This document shows, piece after piece, positions 17,552 to 28,590 of a stretch of DNA of 64,000 nucleotides; the first letter of the stretch is position 1; each line of letters starts with the position of its first letter. The stretch is taken from positions 93,746 to 157,745 of the forward strand of contig NZ_KE384397.1 in assembly GCF_000425565.1 (NCBI RefSeq). The letters run 5' to 3'. The DNA comes from Tepidiphilus margaritifer DSM 15129 (GTDB lineage: Bacteria; Pseudomonadota; Gammaproteobacteria; Burkholderiales; Rhodocyclaceae). The position numbers and the translations under genes are program-made. The notes under the pieces were generated by a model. That model saw nothing but the letters and a program-made list of their open reading frames with translations, was not told where the DNA came from and did no database searches.

Positions 17552-18874
17552 TCAGTCTTTCGGACGCCGGTCGATCACGCGCCGCGCCTTACCCACCGTC
17601 ACCCGTTCGATGGTATAGGGCTCGCCGACGATCACGTTGGCCGACACGCCGATGAAGGTCTTGATGAGGTGCGCGAGTTCCTTGGCGAGCGCCTGTTTCT
17701 GCTCGGGATGGCGCCCGACGCCTTCCTCGGGGTTGATCTCGACCTTGACGGTGAGCTTGTCGAGATAGCCCTCCTTGTCCACCTCGAGCACGTAGTGCGG
17801 CGCGAGCTTGGGGATGCGCAGGATCAATTCTTCGATCTGGGTGGGGAAGACGTTGACCCCGCGGATGATGAGCATGTCGTCGGTACGGCCGGTGATCTTG
17901 GCCATACGGCGCATGGCGCGCGCCGTGGGCGGCAGCAGGCGCGTGAGGTCGCGCGTACGATAACGGATGACCGGCAGGCCCTCTTTGGTGAGCGTCGTGA
18001 ACACGAGCTCGCCCTCGGCGCCGTCGGGCTGCACCTCGCCGGTGACCGGGTCGATGATCTCGGGATAGAAATGGTCTTCCCAGATGGTCGGCCCATCCTT
18101 GGTTTCGACGCATTCGCAGGCCACGCCCGGTCCCATCACTTCCGAGAGCCCGTAGATGTCCACGGCGTCGAGCCCGCCGCGTTCCTCCATCGCACGGCGC
18201 ATCGCATCGGTCCAGGGTTCAGCGCCGAAGATGCCCACTTTCAGCGAGCAGGTGCGCGGGTCGATGCCCAGGCGCTCCATCTCGTCGAATACCGTCATCA
18301 TGTACGAGGGCGTAACCATGATGATGTCGGGCTTGAGATCCATGATCATCTGGATCTGTTTTTCCGTCTGCCCGCCGGACATGGGAATGACGGTGCAGCC
18401 GAGGCGCTCAGCACCGTAATGCGCTCCCAGCCCGCCGGTGAAAAGCCCGTAGCCGTAGGCCACGTGGACGATGTCACCGGGGCGGCCGCCGGCGGCGCGG
18501 ATCGAGCGGGCCACGACGTCGGCCCAGGTGTCGATGTCCTTCTTGGTGTAGCCCACTACCGTGGGCTTGCCCGTGGTGCCGCTGGAGGCGTGGATGCGCA
18601 CGATTTTCTCGCGCGGCACGGCAAACATGCCATAAGGATAGTTATCGCGCAGGTCGTATTTCGTGGTGAAGGGGAATTTTGCCAGATCTTCCAGTGACTT
18701 CAGATCATCGGGATGCACCCCATGTTCGTCGAAGCGCTTGCGGTAGTGCGGTACGTTCTCGTAGGCGTGGCGTACGCTCCACTTGAGCCGTTCGAGTTGG
18801 AGCGCGCGCAGCTCGTCGAGGCTGGCGGTTTCGATCGGCTCCAGATCGCCGGGGGCGGGTTTCTTCACGGGCAT
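17552..18874 (-). CDS. paaK: Phenylacetate-CoA ligase PaaK
   Basis: ATP-dependent activation of phenylacetate to phenylacetyl-CoA, the entry step of the pathway in the cytoplasm. The 440-residue protein has the PaaK core: the P-loop-like region HASSGTTGKPTVVGYT, the YGLSEVMGPGVACEC motif, the RTRDLTRLLPP block and the RGVNVFPTQIEE segment. Length is normal. A gap of about 50 bases separates it from paaI, still consistent with one operon. Confidence 0.95.
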   Translation of the reverse strand: MPVKKPAPGDLEPIETASLDELRALQLERLKWSVRHAYENVPHYRKRFDEHGVHPDDLKSLEDLAKFPFTTKYDLRDNYPYGMFAVPREKIVRIHASSGTTGKPTVVGYTKKDIDTWADVVARSIRAAGGRPGDIVHVAYGYGLFTGGLGAHYGAERLGCTVIPMSGGQTEKQIQMIMDLKPDIIMVTPSYMMTVFDEMERLGIDPRTCSLKVGIFGAEPWTDAMRRAMEERGGLDAVDIYGLSEVMGPGVACECVETKDGPTIWEDHFYPEIIDPVTGEVQPDGAEGELVFTTLTKEGLPVIRYRTRDLTRLLPPTARAMRRMAKITGRTDDMLIIRGVNVFPTQIEELILRIPKLAPHYVLEVDKEGYLDKLTVKVEINPEEGVGRHPEQKQALAKELAHLIKTFIGVSANVIVGEPYTIERVTVGKARRVIDRRPKD

Positions 18875-18925
18875 GGTCGTCTCCTCCTTTCCCTCTTCCT
18901 CTTCGTTCGTTTTGGGGCAGCCGCG

Positions 18926-19393
18926 TCAGTCGAGTTCGACTACCGCCCGCCCCTTCAAGCGGTAAGACTTGCCGCGCATCACGGCCACCAGTTCGCCGCG
19001 CTGGTTGGTGATGCTGACGTCGTAGACGCCGGTGCGTCCGGCCAGCGCCACCTCGCGCCCCTCGGCAGTGAGCACGTCGCCTTCGCGCACCGGGGCGAGA
19101 AACTCGGTGGCCAGACCGGAGGCGACCGTCATCTCGTTGTAACTGTTGCAGGAATACGCAAAGGCGGTATCGGCCAGCGTGGTGACGATGCCGCCGTGGC
19201 AGATGGCGAAACCGTTCAGCATGTCACGGCGTACGGTCATCTCCATCTTGGCGTAACCCGGCGCGATCTCCAGCAGCCGGATGCCGAGATGCTGCGCACA
19301 GTGGTCGTGCTCGTACATGCCGGCGCCGACGGCCTCGGCCACTTGCTGCGGGTCGAGCCCGGCGGTGAGATCCCGATACGAAGCTTCCGTCAC
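18926..19393 (-). CDS. paaI: Hotdog-fold acyl-CoA thioesterase PaaI
   Basis: PaaI hydrolyses phenylacetyl-CoA derivatives and rescues CoA from dead-end intermediates. The 155-residue protein shows the family core HGGIVTTLADTAFAYSCNS with the catalytic Asp, and NGFAICHGG just before it. I chose the GTG at 19393, overlapping the paaH stop as GTGA. The open frame continues upstream, but that part reads paaH out of frame. An internal ATG at residue 26 would remove the conserved N-terminal helix. Confidence 0.9.
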   Translation of the reverse strand: MTEASYRDLTAGLDPQQVAEAVGAGMYEHDHCAQHLGIRLLEIAPGYAKMEMTVRRDMLNGFAICHGGIVTTLADTAFAYSCNSYNEMTVASGLATEFLAPVREGDVLTAEGREVALAGRTGVYDVSITNQRGELVAVMRGKSYRLKGRAVVELD

Positions 19394-20964
19394 TTCCCTT
19401 CTCCTTCGTCGCCGCCAACGAGCGGCCGTCCGTTCCAGAGATGTCGCCGCAAGAGCGGCGAGACGCGGTAGCGATCTTCGCCGTAGTGCTCGGCGAGCCG
19501 ATCGAGCAGACCGACGATGCGCGCCACACCCATCGCCTCCGCCCAGGCGAGCGGCCCGAGCGGATAGTTCGTGCCGTAACGCATGGCGGTGTCGATGTCG
19601 TGCGGCGTGCCGATGCCGGCGAGCACGGTGTCGGCCGCCTCGTTGGCGAGCATGGCCACGGTGCGCGCGAGGATGAGCCCGGCGACGTCGTCGAGCGGGG
19701 TTACGGCGATTCCCGCCCGCTGCAGCAGCCCGAGCGCGCATGCCCAGGAATCCTGCGCACAACCGTCGGCCCGCGCCAGCGCCGCGCGCGGCGTCTGTGC
19801 CCAATCGCGCGCCCAGTCGAGCACGACGACGTCGGCATGGCCGTACTCGTGCGCGAGGCGCGTGGCCGTGCGTCCGTCGGTGGGCACGATCCAGACGTCT
19901 GCAGCCTCGATCCGCACGGGTCCGGCATTGGCGGGCCGTCGGTGCACCACCACGCCGGCGGCAGCGAGCCGCTCGAGCAGCGCAGAGAAGGGGCCGAACT
20001 CGCCCACGGCGGCGACGGCAGAAGGCGCCCGATCGAGGCATGGCGGGGCTTCGGCCGCGGCGGGACGCTGCGCTCCTGCAGCGTAGTCGTAGAACCCCCG
20101 TCCGCTCTTGCGCCCGAGCCGTCCGGCCCAGACCAGCTCCTGCTGGATGAGGCTGGGCTGGAAGCGCTTGTCGTAGAAATAGGCCGACCACACGGATGAG
20201 GTGACGGCGAAATTGACATCGTGTCCGATGAGATCCATCAGCTCGAAGGGCCCCATGGGAAAGCCCCCCGCCTCGCGTACGATCGCATCCAGCGTGGCAC
20301 AGTCGGCCGCTCCCTCGGCGAGCACGCGCAAGGCCTCGGCATAGAAGGGACGGGCCACGCGATTGACGATGAACCCCGGCGTGGAGCGCGCCATCACGGC
20401 GATCTTGCCCCAGCGCACGGCGGTGTCCCTAATGGCTTGCGCCACTTCCGGTGCCGTGGCCAGACCGCTCACCACCTCCACCAGCTTCATGCGCGTAGGC
20501 GGATTGAAGAAATGCATGCCAACCACCCGCTCGGGGCGCGCGAGCGGAGCGGCGATGGCGGTGATCGACAGCGAAGACGTGTTGGTGGCAAGGATCGCCT
20601 GAGGCGGTACCAGGGGTTCGAGCGCGGCGAAGAGCGCCCGCTTCACCTCCAGATCCTCGACGATCGCCTCGATCACCAGATGCACCTGCGAGGCGACGCT
20701 CTGCGGTTCGGCCACCGCCCGGATACGATCGCGGATCGCGCTCGCCTCTTCGGCGCTCATCCGCCCCTTGCGCACCCCGCCATCGAGCTCTTCGGCGATC
20801 GCCGTGAGCGCGCGCCGGCGGGCCTCCTCGCTCACGTCGGAAAGAAACACCAGATGGTCGGCACTCGCCGCCACCAGGGCGATCCCGCGCCCCATCGCCC
20901 CGGCGCCGACCACCAGCACGGCGTGGCCGGGCGCGAGGGCCGCGCCCCCTTCGCGTTCTTGCAT
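19390..20964 (-). CDS. paaH: 3-hydroxyacyl-CoA dehydrogenase PaaH
   Basis: NAD-dependent oxidation of 3-hydroxyadipyl-CoA in the lower phenylacetate pathway. The 524-residue protein has a Rossmann motif VVGAGAMGRGIA near residues 16-28, the 3HCDH domain with the HFFNPP motif, a linker region and a second 3HCDH repeat at the C-terminus, as in PaaH. The ATG at 20964 lies 13 bases after the paaG stop with a GAGGAG ribosome site. Upstream alternatives overlap paaG and lack family support. Confidence 0.92.
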   Translation of the reverse strand: MQEREGGAALAPGHAVLVVGAGAMGRGIALVAASADHLVFLSDVSEEARRRALTAIAEELDGGVRKGRMSAEEASAIRDRIRAVAEPQSVASQVHLVIEAIVEDLEVKRALFAALEPLVPPQAILATNTSSLSITAIAAPLARPERVVGMHFFNPPTRMKLVEVVSGLATAPEVAQAIRDTAVRWGKIAVMARSTPGFIVNRVARPFYAEALRVLAEGAADCATLDAIVREAGGFPMGPFELMDLIGHDVNFAVTSSVWSAYFYDKRFQPSLIQQELVWAGRLGRKSGRGFYDYAAGAQRPAAAEAPPCLDRAPSAVAAVGEFGPFSALLERLAAAGVVVHRRPANAGPVRIEAADVWIVPTDGRTATRLAHEYGHADVVVLDWARDWAQTPRAALARADGCAQDSWACALGLLQRAGIAVTPLDDVAGLILARTVAMLANEAADTVLAGIGTPHDIDTAMRYGTNYPLGPLAWAEAMGVARIVGLLDRLAEHYGEDRYRVSPLLRRHLWNGRPLVGGDEGEGK

Positions 20965-20977
20965 CGTCTCCTCCCCC

Positions 20978-21796
20978 TCAGCGTCCGCGGAAGCGCGGTT
21001 GGCGTTTCTCGAGGAACGCCTGCACCCCTTCCCGATAATCCTCGCTGCGCCCACAGGCCGACATCAGGTCGCGCTCGAGATCGAGCTGCGTGGCCAGATC
21101 GTTCGTGCCGCTGACGAGCAGGGCTTTCTTCGTCATGGCATAGCCGAACGTGGGGCCTTGTGCGAGGCGCTCGGCCACCTCGCGCACCGTGGGCAACAGC
21201 GCCTCGTCCTCGACGCATTTCCAGATGAGCCCCCAGCGCTCGGCCTCTTCGGCGGAGAGTTTCTCGCCGAGCAGCGACAGCCCCATGGCACGCGCCAGCC
21301 CCACCAGACGCGGCAGCACCCAGGTGCCGCCGGTATCGGGGATGAGCCCCAGCTTGGCGAAGGATTCGATGAAAGAAGCCGAGCGCGCGGCGAAGACGAG
21401 GTCGCAGGCCAGCGCCAGGTTGGCTCCGGCACCAGCGGCCACGCCATTGACCGCGGCGATCACCGGCAGCTCGAGCCGGCGCAGGCGCAGCACGAGCGGC
21501 TTGTAGTTCTTTTCGATCGACTCGCCCAGATCCGGCGCCTGCGCGCCCGGGGCCACTGCCCGGTCGGACAGGTCCTGCCCGGCGCAAAATCCCCGTCCGG
21601 CACCGGTGATCACCAGCACCCGGATCGTGCCTTCGGCGCGACCCGCCTCGACGCGATCGAGCGCGGCGCGCAGCTCCTCGTGCATGCGCGTGGTAAAGCT
21701 GTTGAGGCGCTCGGGCCGGTTGAGCGTGAGCCAGGCTACCGCCTCGCGCACTTCCAGCAGGATCGTCGGCCCTTCGGCCGCCGTGGTCTCCGCCAT
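20978..21796 (-). CDS. paaG: Ring-1,2-epoxyphenylacetyl-CoA isomerase PaaG
   Basis: Crotonase-family enzyme that converts the epoxide to the oxepin-CoA (and isomerises later double bonds). The 272-residue sequence follows PaaG closely: GFCAGQDLSDR, PDLGESIEKNYKPLVLRLR, VNGVAAGAGANLALACD and the FAKLGLIPDTGGTW block. The C-terminal RSEDYREGVQAFLEKR is also typical. It is the first gene of the minus-strand paa operon, read from the divergent promoter region at 21824-21873. Confidence 0.92.
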   Translation of the reverse strand: MAETTAAEGPTILLEVREAVAWLTLNRPERLNSFTTRMHEELRAALDRVEAGRAEGTIRVLVITGAGRGFCAGQDLSDRAVAPGAQAPDLGESIEKNYKPLVLRLRRLELPVIAAVNGVAAGAGANLALACDLVFAARSASFIESFAKLGLIPDTGGTWVLPRLVGLARAMGLSLLGEKLSAEEAERWGLIWKCVEDEALLPTVREVAERLAQGPTFGYAMTKKALLVSGTNDLATQLDLERDLMSACGRSEDYREGVQAFLEKRQPRFRGR

Positions 21797-21823
21797 GTCG
21801 TCTCCTCCCCCTCATCAATTTTT

Positions 21824-21843
21824 TTGACCGACCGTTCGATCAA
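21824..21843. promoter_or_regulatory. Candidate PaaR operator (20-bp imperfect palindrome)
   Basis: TTGACCGACCGTTCGATCAA is an inverted repeat matching 16 of 20 positions, of the ACCGACCG-type seen at PaaR (TetR) targets in betaproteobacteria. It sits just downstream of the candidate paaG -10 and contains the candidate paaN -35, so one bound repressor could block both promoters. The palindrome is observed; binding by the PaaR at 16778-17482 is inferred. Confidence 0.6.
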
Positions 21844-21852
21844 TAATATACT
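21824..21852 (+). promoter_or_regulatory. Candidate paaN promoter
   Basis: TTGACC (21824-21829) and TATACT (21847-21852) are 17 bases apart, each 5 of 6 to the sigma-70 consensus, about 88 bases upstream of paaN. The -35 is inside the PaaR-like palindrome and the -10 touches the FNR-like box. Confidence 0.6.
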
Positions 21853-21873
21853 TGATCCAGGTCAAGGGATCAA
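21845..21873 (-). promoter_or_regulatory. Candidate paaG-operon promoter
   Basis: On the minus strand TTGATC (21868-21873) and TATATT (21845-21850) are spaced by 17 bases, about 50 bases before paaG. The spacer contains the FNR/Anr-like box, and the PaaR-like palindrome lies immediately downstream at the expected transcription start. Confidence 0.5.
21852..21865. promoter_or_regulatory. FNR/Anr-like box between divergent paa promoters
   Basis: TTGATCCAGGTCAA matches the FNR/Anr consensus TTGAT-N4-ATCAA at 9 of the 10 defined bases. Its place inside the paaG promoter spacer would make it a repressing site under low oxygen, which makes sense for an oxygen-dependent pathway. No FNR/Anr gene is in the window; binding is inferred. 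Confidence 0.5.
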
Positions 21874-21939
21874 GACGTTTTTCAAAAATAGCGAATCGTT
21901 TTACCTTAACATAACCCGAATCACCGAAGGAGACGCTCC

Positions 21940-23613
21940 ATGACCCATCCGCTCTTCGAAAAACACCAGGCTCTGCTCGAACATGCGCTCGAAGCGATCG
22001 CCCGCCGTGGCTACTGGACCCCTTTCCCCGAAATGCCCAGCCCCAAAATTTACGGGGAGACGGCGCTCGAAGAGGGCAAAGCCGCCGTGCTCGGCCTCCA
22101 CGGCCAGCGGTTTTCCCTTGAAGGTCAGCCGGGCACCGGCGAGTGGATCGCCCCGGAGCGCTCGCCTTATGGAGTGGAGCTGAACGTCTCCTATCCGGTG
22201 AGCGAGCCCGAGTCGCTGGTGGCCGCTGCACGCAAGGCGCAGGACGACTGGCAAAAACTTGGCCCCAAAGGACGGGTGGGCTTGCTGCTCGAAGCCCTCG
22301 TGCGTTTGAACCGGCGCAGCTTCGAACTGGCGCACGCCGTGATGTACACCACCGGCCAGGGCTGGATGATGGCTTTCCAGGCGGGCGGCCCGCATGCGCA
22401 GGATCGCGGGCTGGAAGCAGTGACCTACGCTTGGGACGAAATGCGCCGTATCCCCGAAACCGCCCTGTGGGAAAAGCCCCAAGGCAAGAACCCGCCGATC
22501 CGCATGGAAAAACGCTATGAGATCGTCGGACGCGGCCCGGCGGTGGTGATAGGCTGTGGCACTTTCCCCACCTGGAACACCTATCCGGGCCTGTTCGCGG
22601 CGCTCGCCACCGGCAACCCCGTCATCGTCAAACCGCACAGCAATGCGATTCTGCCAGCCGCGCTCACCGTACGCGTGCTGCGCGAGCTGCTCACCGAACA
22701 GGGACTCGACCCGAACGTGGTGCAGCTGGCCGTCTTCGCCCAGCGGGAGCACACGCAACGGCTCGTCACCCACCCGGAGGTGAAATCCATCGATTTCACC
22801 GGCGGCTGCGCCTTCGGCAACTGGCTGCTCGAGCATTGCCGCCAGGCCCAGGTGTATGCGGAACTGGCCGGCGTCAACACGGTGGTGATCGAATCGACCG
22901 ACGACTACCAAGGCATGCTGCGCAACCTCGCCTTCACCCTGTCGCTCTACTCGGGGCAGATGTGCACCACGACGCAGGCGATCCTGGTGCCGGCAGGCGG
23001 CATCGACACCAACGAAGGGCACAAATCCCATGAGGACGTCGGCCGCGATCTCGCCCGGGCAATCGAGGCACTGCTCACCGACGTCAAGGTGGCCACGGCC
23101 GTGCTCGGCGCCATCCAGTCCGAAGAGACGCTGCGGCGCATCGAAGAGGCCGCCTCCGGCGCCTTCGGCCGCGTCCTGCTGACCCCGCGGCGCATCGAGC
23201 ACCCGGAATTCCCGCGGGCGCAGGTGCGCACGCCGGTGCTCGTCGCCTGTGAGGCCAAGGACGAAACCGCCTACATGGAAGAGCGCTTCGGCCCCATCGC
23301 CTTCGTGGTAGCGGCACCCGACGCGGCCCAGGCGGCCTCGCTCGCCGAGCGCATCGTGCGCGAGCACGGCGCCCTCACCCTCGGTGTGTATTCGACCAGG
23401 CCCGAATACCAGCAGACGATGGTCGAAGTGAGCTGGCGCGCCGGCGTGGCCCTGTCGCTGAATCTCACCGACGGGGTCTACGTCAACCAATCGGCCGCCT
23501 TCTCCGACTACCACGGCACCGGCATGAACCCGGCAGCCAATGCGAGCTACGCCGACTCCGCCTTCGTCGCCAACCGCTTCCGCGTGATCCAGCGTCGCTG
23601 GCACGTGTCCTGA
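21940..23613 (+). CDS. paaN: Phenylacetic acid degradation aldehyde dehydrogenase PaaN
   Basis: A 557-residue aldehyde-dehydrogenase-superfamily protein of the PaaN type. It probably oxidises the ring-opened semialdehyde-CoA that PaaZ handles in E. coli; the MaoC-type hydratase domain of PaaZ is absent. Visible features are the nucleophilic Cys in LYSGQMCTTTQ (near residue 347), ELAGVN with the general base region and the C-terminal GVYVNQSAAFSDYHGTG. It starts the plus-strand unit with paaY. A hydrolase for ring opening must come from elsewhere or from an unrelated protein. Confidence 0.88.
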   Translation: MTHPLFEKHQALLEHALEAIARRGYWTPFPEMPSPKIYGETALEEGKAAVLGLHGQRFSLEGQPGTGEWIAPERSPYGVELNVSYPVSEPESLVAAARKAQDDWQKLGPKGRVGLLLEALVRLNRRSFELAHAVMYTTGQGWMMAFQAGGPHAQDRGLEAVTYAWDEMRRIPETALWEKPQGKNPPIRMEKRYEIVGRGPAVVIGCGTFPTWNTYPGLFAALATGNPVIVKPHSNAILPAALTVRVLRELLTEQGLDPNVVQLAVFAQREHTQRLVTHPEVKSIDFTGGCAFGNWLLEHCRQAQVYAELAGVNTVVIESTDDYQGMLRNLAFTLSLYSGQMCTTTQAILVPAGGIDTNEGHKSHEDVGRDLARAIEALLTDVKVATAVLGAIQSEETLRRIEEAASGAFGRVLLTPRRIEHPEFPRAQVRTPVLVACEAKDETAYMEERFGPIAFVVAAPDAAQAASLAERIVREHGALTLGVYSTRPEYQQTMVEVSWRAGVALSLNLTDGVYVNQSAAFSDYHGTGMNPAANASYADSAFVANRFRVIQRRWHVS

Positions 23614-23670
23614 TTTTTTCATGCCGCGGCGCCGGGTCGAAGAATATCCGGCGCTGCACGGAGAAAAGCC

Positions 23671-24273
23671 ATGCCCTGCTATGAAATCGACGGCCTCAAG
23701 CCCGTCGTCCATCCCGACGCCTATGTCCACCCCGACGCCGTGCTGATCGGCGACGTGCACATCGGCCCCGGCGTCTATGTGGCGCCGCTCGCGAGCCTGC
23801 GCGGCGACTTCGGCCGACTCATCGTGCACGCCGGTGCCAACATCCAGGACTGCTGCGTCATGCACGGTTTTCCCGGCATCGATACGGTGGTCGAGGAAGA
23901 CGGCCACATCGGCCACGGGGCGATCCTGCACGGCTGCCGCATCCGGCGCAACGCGCTCGTGGGCATGAACGCGGTGATCATGGACGAGGCGGAAGTGGGG
24001 GAATCGGCCATCGTCGCCGCGGCCGCCTTCGTCAAGGCCGGCATGACGATCCCGCCGCGCAGCCTGGCGGTGGGCGCTCCGGCCAAAGTCGTGCGCGAAC
24101 TGAGTGAAGAAGAGCTAAACTGGAAAGTCAGCGGCACGCAGACCTATCAGGAACTCACGCGCCGCAGCCGCGCCACCCTGCGCCCCTGCACGCCGCTGCC
24201 CGAGGCCGAGCCCGACCGCAAACGCTTCGAGAAGGAAGGGGTGGTACCCTTGGTGGCACTGCGCAACAAATGA
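23671..24273 (+). CDS. paaY: PaaY, hexapeptide-repeat thioesterase / gamma-carbonic-anhydrase-like
   Basis: A 200-residue left-handed beta-helix protein with hexapeptide repeats ([26 protein letters not shown] pattern) and gamma-carbonic-anhydrase-type metal His residues in HGFPG and GHGAILHG. PaaY hydrolyses stalled CoA adducts in the phenylacetate pathway. It follows paaN by about 57 bases, in the same direction. The C-terminal extension after residue 160 is typical of PaaY relative to generic carbonic-anhydrase homologues. Confidence 0.9.
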   Translation: MPCYEIDGLKPVVHPDAYVHPDAVLIGDVHIGPGVYVAPLASLRGDFGRLIVHAGANIQDCCVMHGFPGIDTVVEEDGHIGHGAILHGCRIRRNALVGMNAVIMDEAEVGESAIVAAAAFVKAGMTIPPRSLAVGAPAKVVRELSEEELNWKVSGTQTYQELTRRSRATLRPCTPLPEAEPDRKRFEKEGVVPLVALRNK

Positions 24274-24286
24274 ACCCGGGAGCCGC

Positions 24287-25243
24287 ATGACGCAACGCAT
24301 CGATCCTCACCTCTGGCAACGCCATGCCTGGATGAACCGCCTGCAGACGGCGGTGCTGGTGGTCGTGCTCGCCACGCTGCTCGCCACCGTCGGCTGGCTG
24401 CTGTGGGGCAATGACGGCATCCTCTACATGCTCGTCTTCTGCGCCGTGTCGCTCGTGCTGCAGCCGCTCGCCGGCCCCGAGCTGGTGCTGCGCCTCTACC
24501 GCGCCCAACCCATCGCCCGCAGCGCAGCGCCCGAGCTCCACGCCCTCGTCGAGCGGCTCGCCGCGCGCGCTGGCCTGCCGCGCGTGCCGCGGCTCTACTT
24601 CGTCGACACACCCATCGTCAACGCCTTCAGCGTGGGCAGCCACAATGATGCCGCCATCGCCCTCACCTCGGGACTGCTCGCGCGGCTCGATCTGCGGCAG
24701 ATCACGGGCGTGCTCGCGCACGAGGTGGCGCACATCGCCCATGGCGACATTCGCGTCATGAGCCTGGCCGATTCCCTCACGCGCATGACGAGTGTGCTCT
24801 CGCTCACCGGCCAGCTCCTGCTGCTGGTCAACCTGCCGCTACTGCTCGTCGGCGCGGCGGTGGTCAATTGGCTGGCGGTGGGGTTGCTCATCTTCGCGCC
24901 GCACATCGCCATGCTCGTGCAGCTGGGCCTGTCGCGCGTGCGCGAGTTCGATGCCGATCTGGCGGCGGTCGCCCTCACCGACGACCCCGAAGGGCTTGCC
25001 TCGGCGCTCATGGCCATCGAGCGCGTGCAGCGCGGCTGGCGCGCCTGGCTCTTCCCCGGCTGGGGCTCGCCCGAACCCTCGTGGCTGCGCACCCATCCGG
25101 CCACGGAAGAGCGCGTGCGCCGGCTGCTCGAACTCGCGCGCCGCATACCGCCTCCGGAGCACGACGCCGGCGCCCCTCCGTCCTTTCCTCCTCCCTCTTC
25201 ATCCGCGCCGCGCTACCGCCCCGGCAGCGGGCTGTGGTATTGA
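24287..25243 (+). CDS. M48-family membrane zinc metalloprotease
   Basis: A 318-residue integral membrane protease of the HtpX/M48 group. Two N-terminal membrane helices (TAVLVVVLATLLATVGWLL and ILYMLVFCAVSLVL) precede the catalytic HEVAH motif (near residue 146). Another hydrophobic region follows, and the third zinc ligand is probably the Glu in REFDADLAAV. The C-terminal tail is Pro/Ser-rich. The ATG is 13 bases after paaY, but no functional link to paa is known. HtpX itself degrades damaged membrane proteins; substrate here is unknown. Confidence 0.85.
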   Translation: MTQRIDPHLWQRHAWMNRLQTAVLVVVLATLLATVGWLLWGNDGILYMLVFCAVSLVLQPLAGPELVLRLYRAQPIARSAAPELHALVERLAARAGLPRVPRLYFVDTPIVNAFSVGSHNDAAIALTSGLLARLDLRQITGVLAHEVAHIAHGDIRVMSLADSLTRMTSVLSLTGQLLLLVNLPLLLVGAAVVNWLAVGLLIFAPHIAMLVQLGLSRVREFDADLAAVALTDDPEGLASALMAIERVQRGWRAWLFPGWGSPEPSWLRTHPATEERVRRLLELARRIPPPEHDAGAPPSFPPPSSSAPRYRPGSGLWY

Positions 25244-25395
25244 GGACGAGAAACCTTACGATACGAATCGCCCGCCGGGCGAGATACGGTACCGACGATC
25301 CCCGGTGATAATGGCGGGATGTCCTCGAGCAGGAGTCCGACGATGCCGTGCACCGCGCTTGCGCCGGCACCTCTTCGCCCGACGAGGCGGCACCC

Positions 25396-26614
25396 ATGAT
25401 CGCCGCAGGCTGGCGCCGCTTCCTTCTTGCGGCATTGATCCTGCTGCTCGCCGTCGGCGGCTACTTCGCCTGGCGGCATCGCCAAGGCGCAACCGAAGAC
25501 TACCCCACCGCCAAGGCCGCCCGCGGCAGCATCCGCGAAACGGTCTCGGCCCTGGGCGTGCTCGCCCCCTCCGAATACGTCGACGTCGGAGCCCAGGTCT
25601 CGGGGCAGCTCATCGAACTCAAGGTCGGTCTAGGGGACGAAGTCAAGGAAGGCCAGCTCATCGCCCAGATCGACCCGACGCAGTACGCCGCCCAGGTCGC
25701 CGTCGACCGGGCCACCATCGCCGATCTCACGGCCCAGCTCGCCAGCTGGGAGGCAAAACTGACGCTGGCCAAGTGGACCTGGCAGCGCAACGTCCAGCTT
25801 GCCCCGCAGGGCGGCGCCACCGAGCAGGCGCTCGAGCAGAGCCGCTCCGACCTCAAAGTGGCCGAAGCCACCATCGCCTCCCTGAAGGCGCAGATCGACA
25901 AGGCCAAGGCGACGCTCAAGGTCGACGAGGCCAACCTCGACTACACCCGCATCACCGCTCCGATCTCCGGCATCGTCATGACGCCCACCAGCGCCGCCTA
26001 TGGCAACAACTGGAGCAAACTGGACATCGCCCACGTTGGCCAGGTGCTCAACAACCGGCAGAACGCCCCGGTGCTGCTGCGCATCGGCAAGCTCGAGCGC
26101 ATGATCGTGCGCGCCCAGGTCTCGGAAGCCGACGTGCCGCGCCTCTCGCTCGGCATGCCGGCCTATTTCACCACCCTGGGGCGCCAGGACCGACGCATCG
26201 ACGCCACCCTGCAGAGCCTGGAGATGACGCCCGAGCTCATCAACGGCGCCATCTTCTACGACGCCGTGCTCGAAGTTCCCAATCCCGATCGCGCCCTGCT
26301 GCCGCAGATGTCGGCCCAGGTCTTCTTCATCGTGGCCCAGGCCGACGACGCGCTCACCGTGCCGCTGGCCGCGCTCTCCTCGGTTCAGCGCAGCAGCGGC
26401 ATCCGCTTGCCTGGCTGCCCGCCGCGCGCGCCGGCCGGCACCGACTGCGTGTTCGTGATGGCCCAGGGCAAGATGCAGCCGCGCACCGTGAAAATCGGCA
26501 TCAAGGACGAGGTCAGCGCCCAGATCCTGGACGGCCTGAGCGAGGGCGAAGACGTCGTCATCGGCACGCCCTCGCTCGCCCCTCGTGGAGCCGGCACCCG
26601 CAGCGGAGGCGGAA

Positions 26615-26628
<14 letters not shown>
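25396..26628 (+). CDS. macA: MacA-like periplasmic adaptor of an ABC efflux pump
   Basis: Membrane-fusion protein linking a MacB-type ABC exporter to an outer-membrane channel. The 410-residue product has an N-terminal membrane anchor (FLLAALILLLAVGGYFAW), then the lipoyl half-motif (VDVGAQVSGQLIEL), a long alpha hairpin and the second lipoyl half (ITAPISGIVM), with beta-barrel domains after. The start at 25396 is chosen for the membrane segment; an upstream ATG/GTG at 25348 adds only low-complexity sequence. It overlaps macB by 14 bases and precedes an outer-membrane channel gene, giving a complete tripartite set. Confidence 0.92.
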
Positions 26629-28585
<1,957 letters not shown>

Positions 28586-28590
28586 GCCGC

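Noticed and set aside
19394-20191. Upstream extension of the paaI frame (421 residues)
   Set aside because: It reads paaH out of frame; paaI begins at the GTG of the GTGA overlap at 19393.
23603-23612. CACGTG near the paaN stop as a second parS site
   Set aside because: Only the central hexamer matches; the TGTT and AACA arms are missing.
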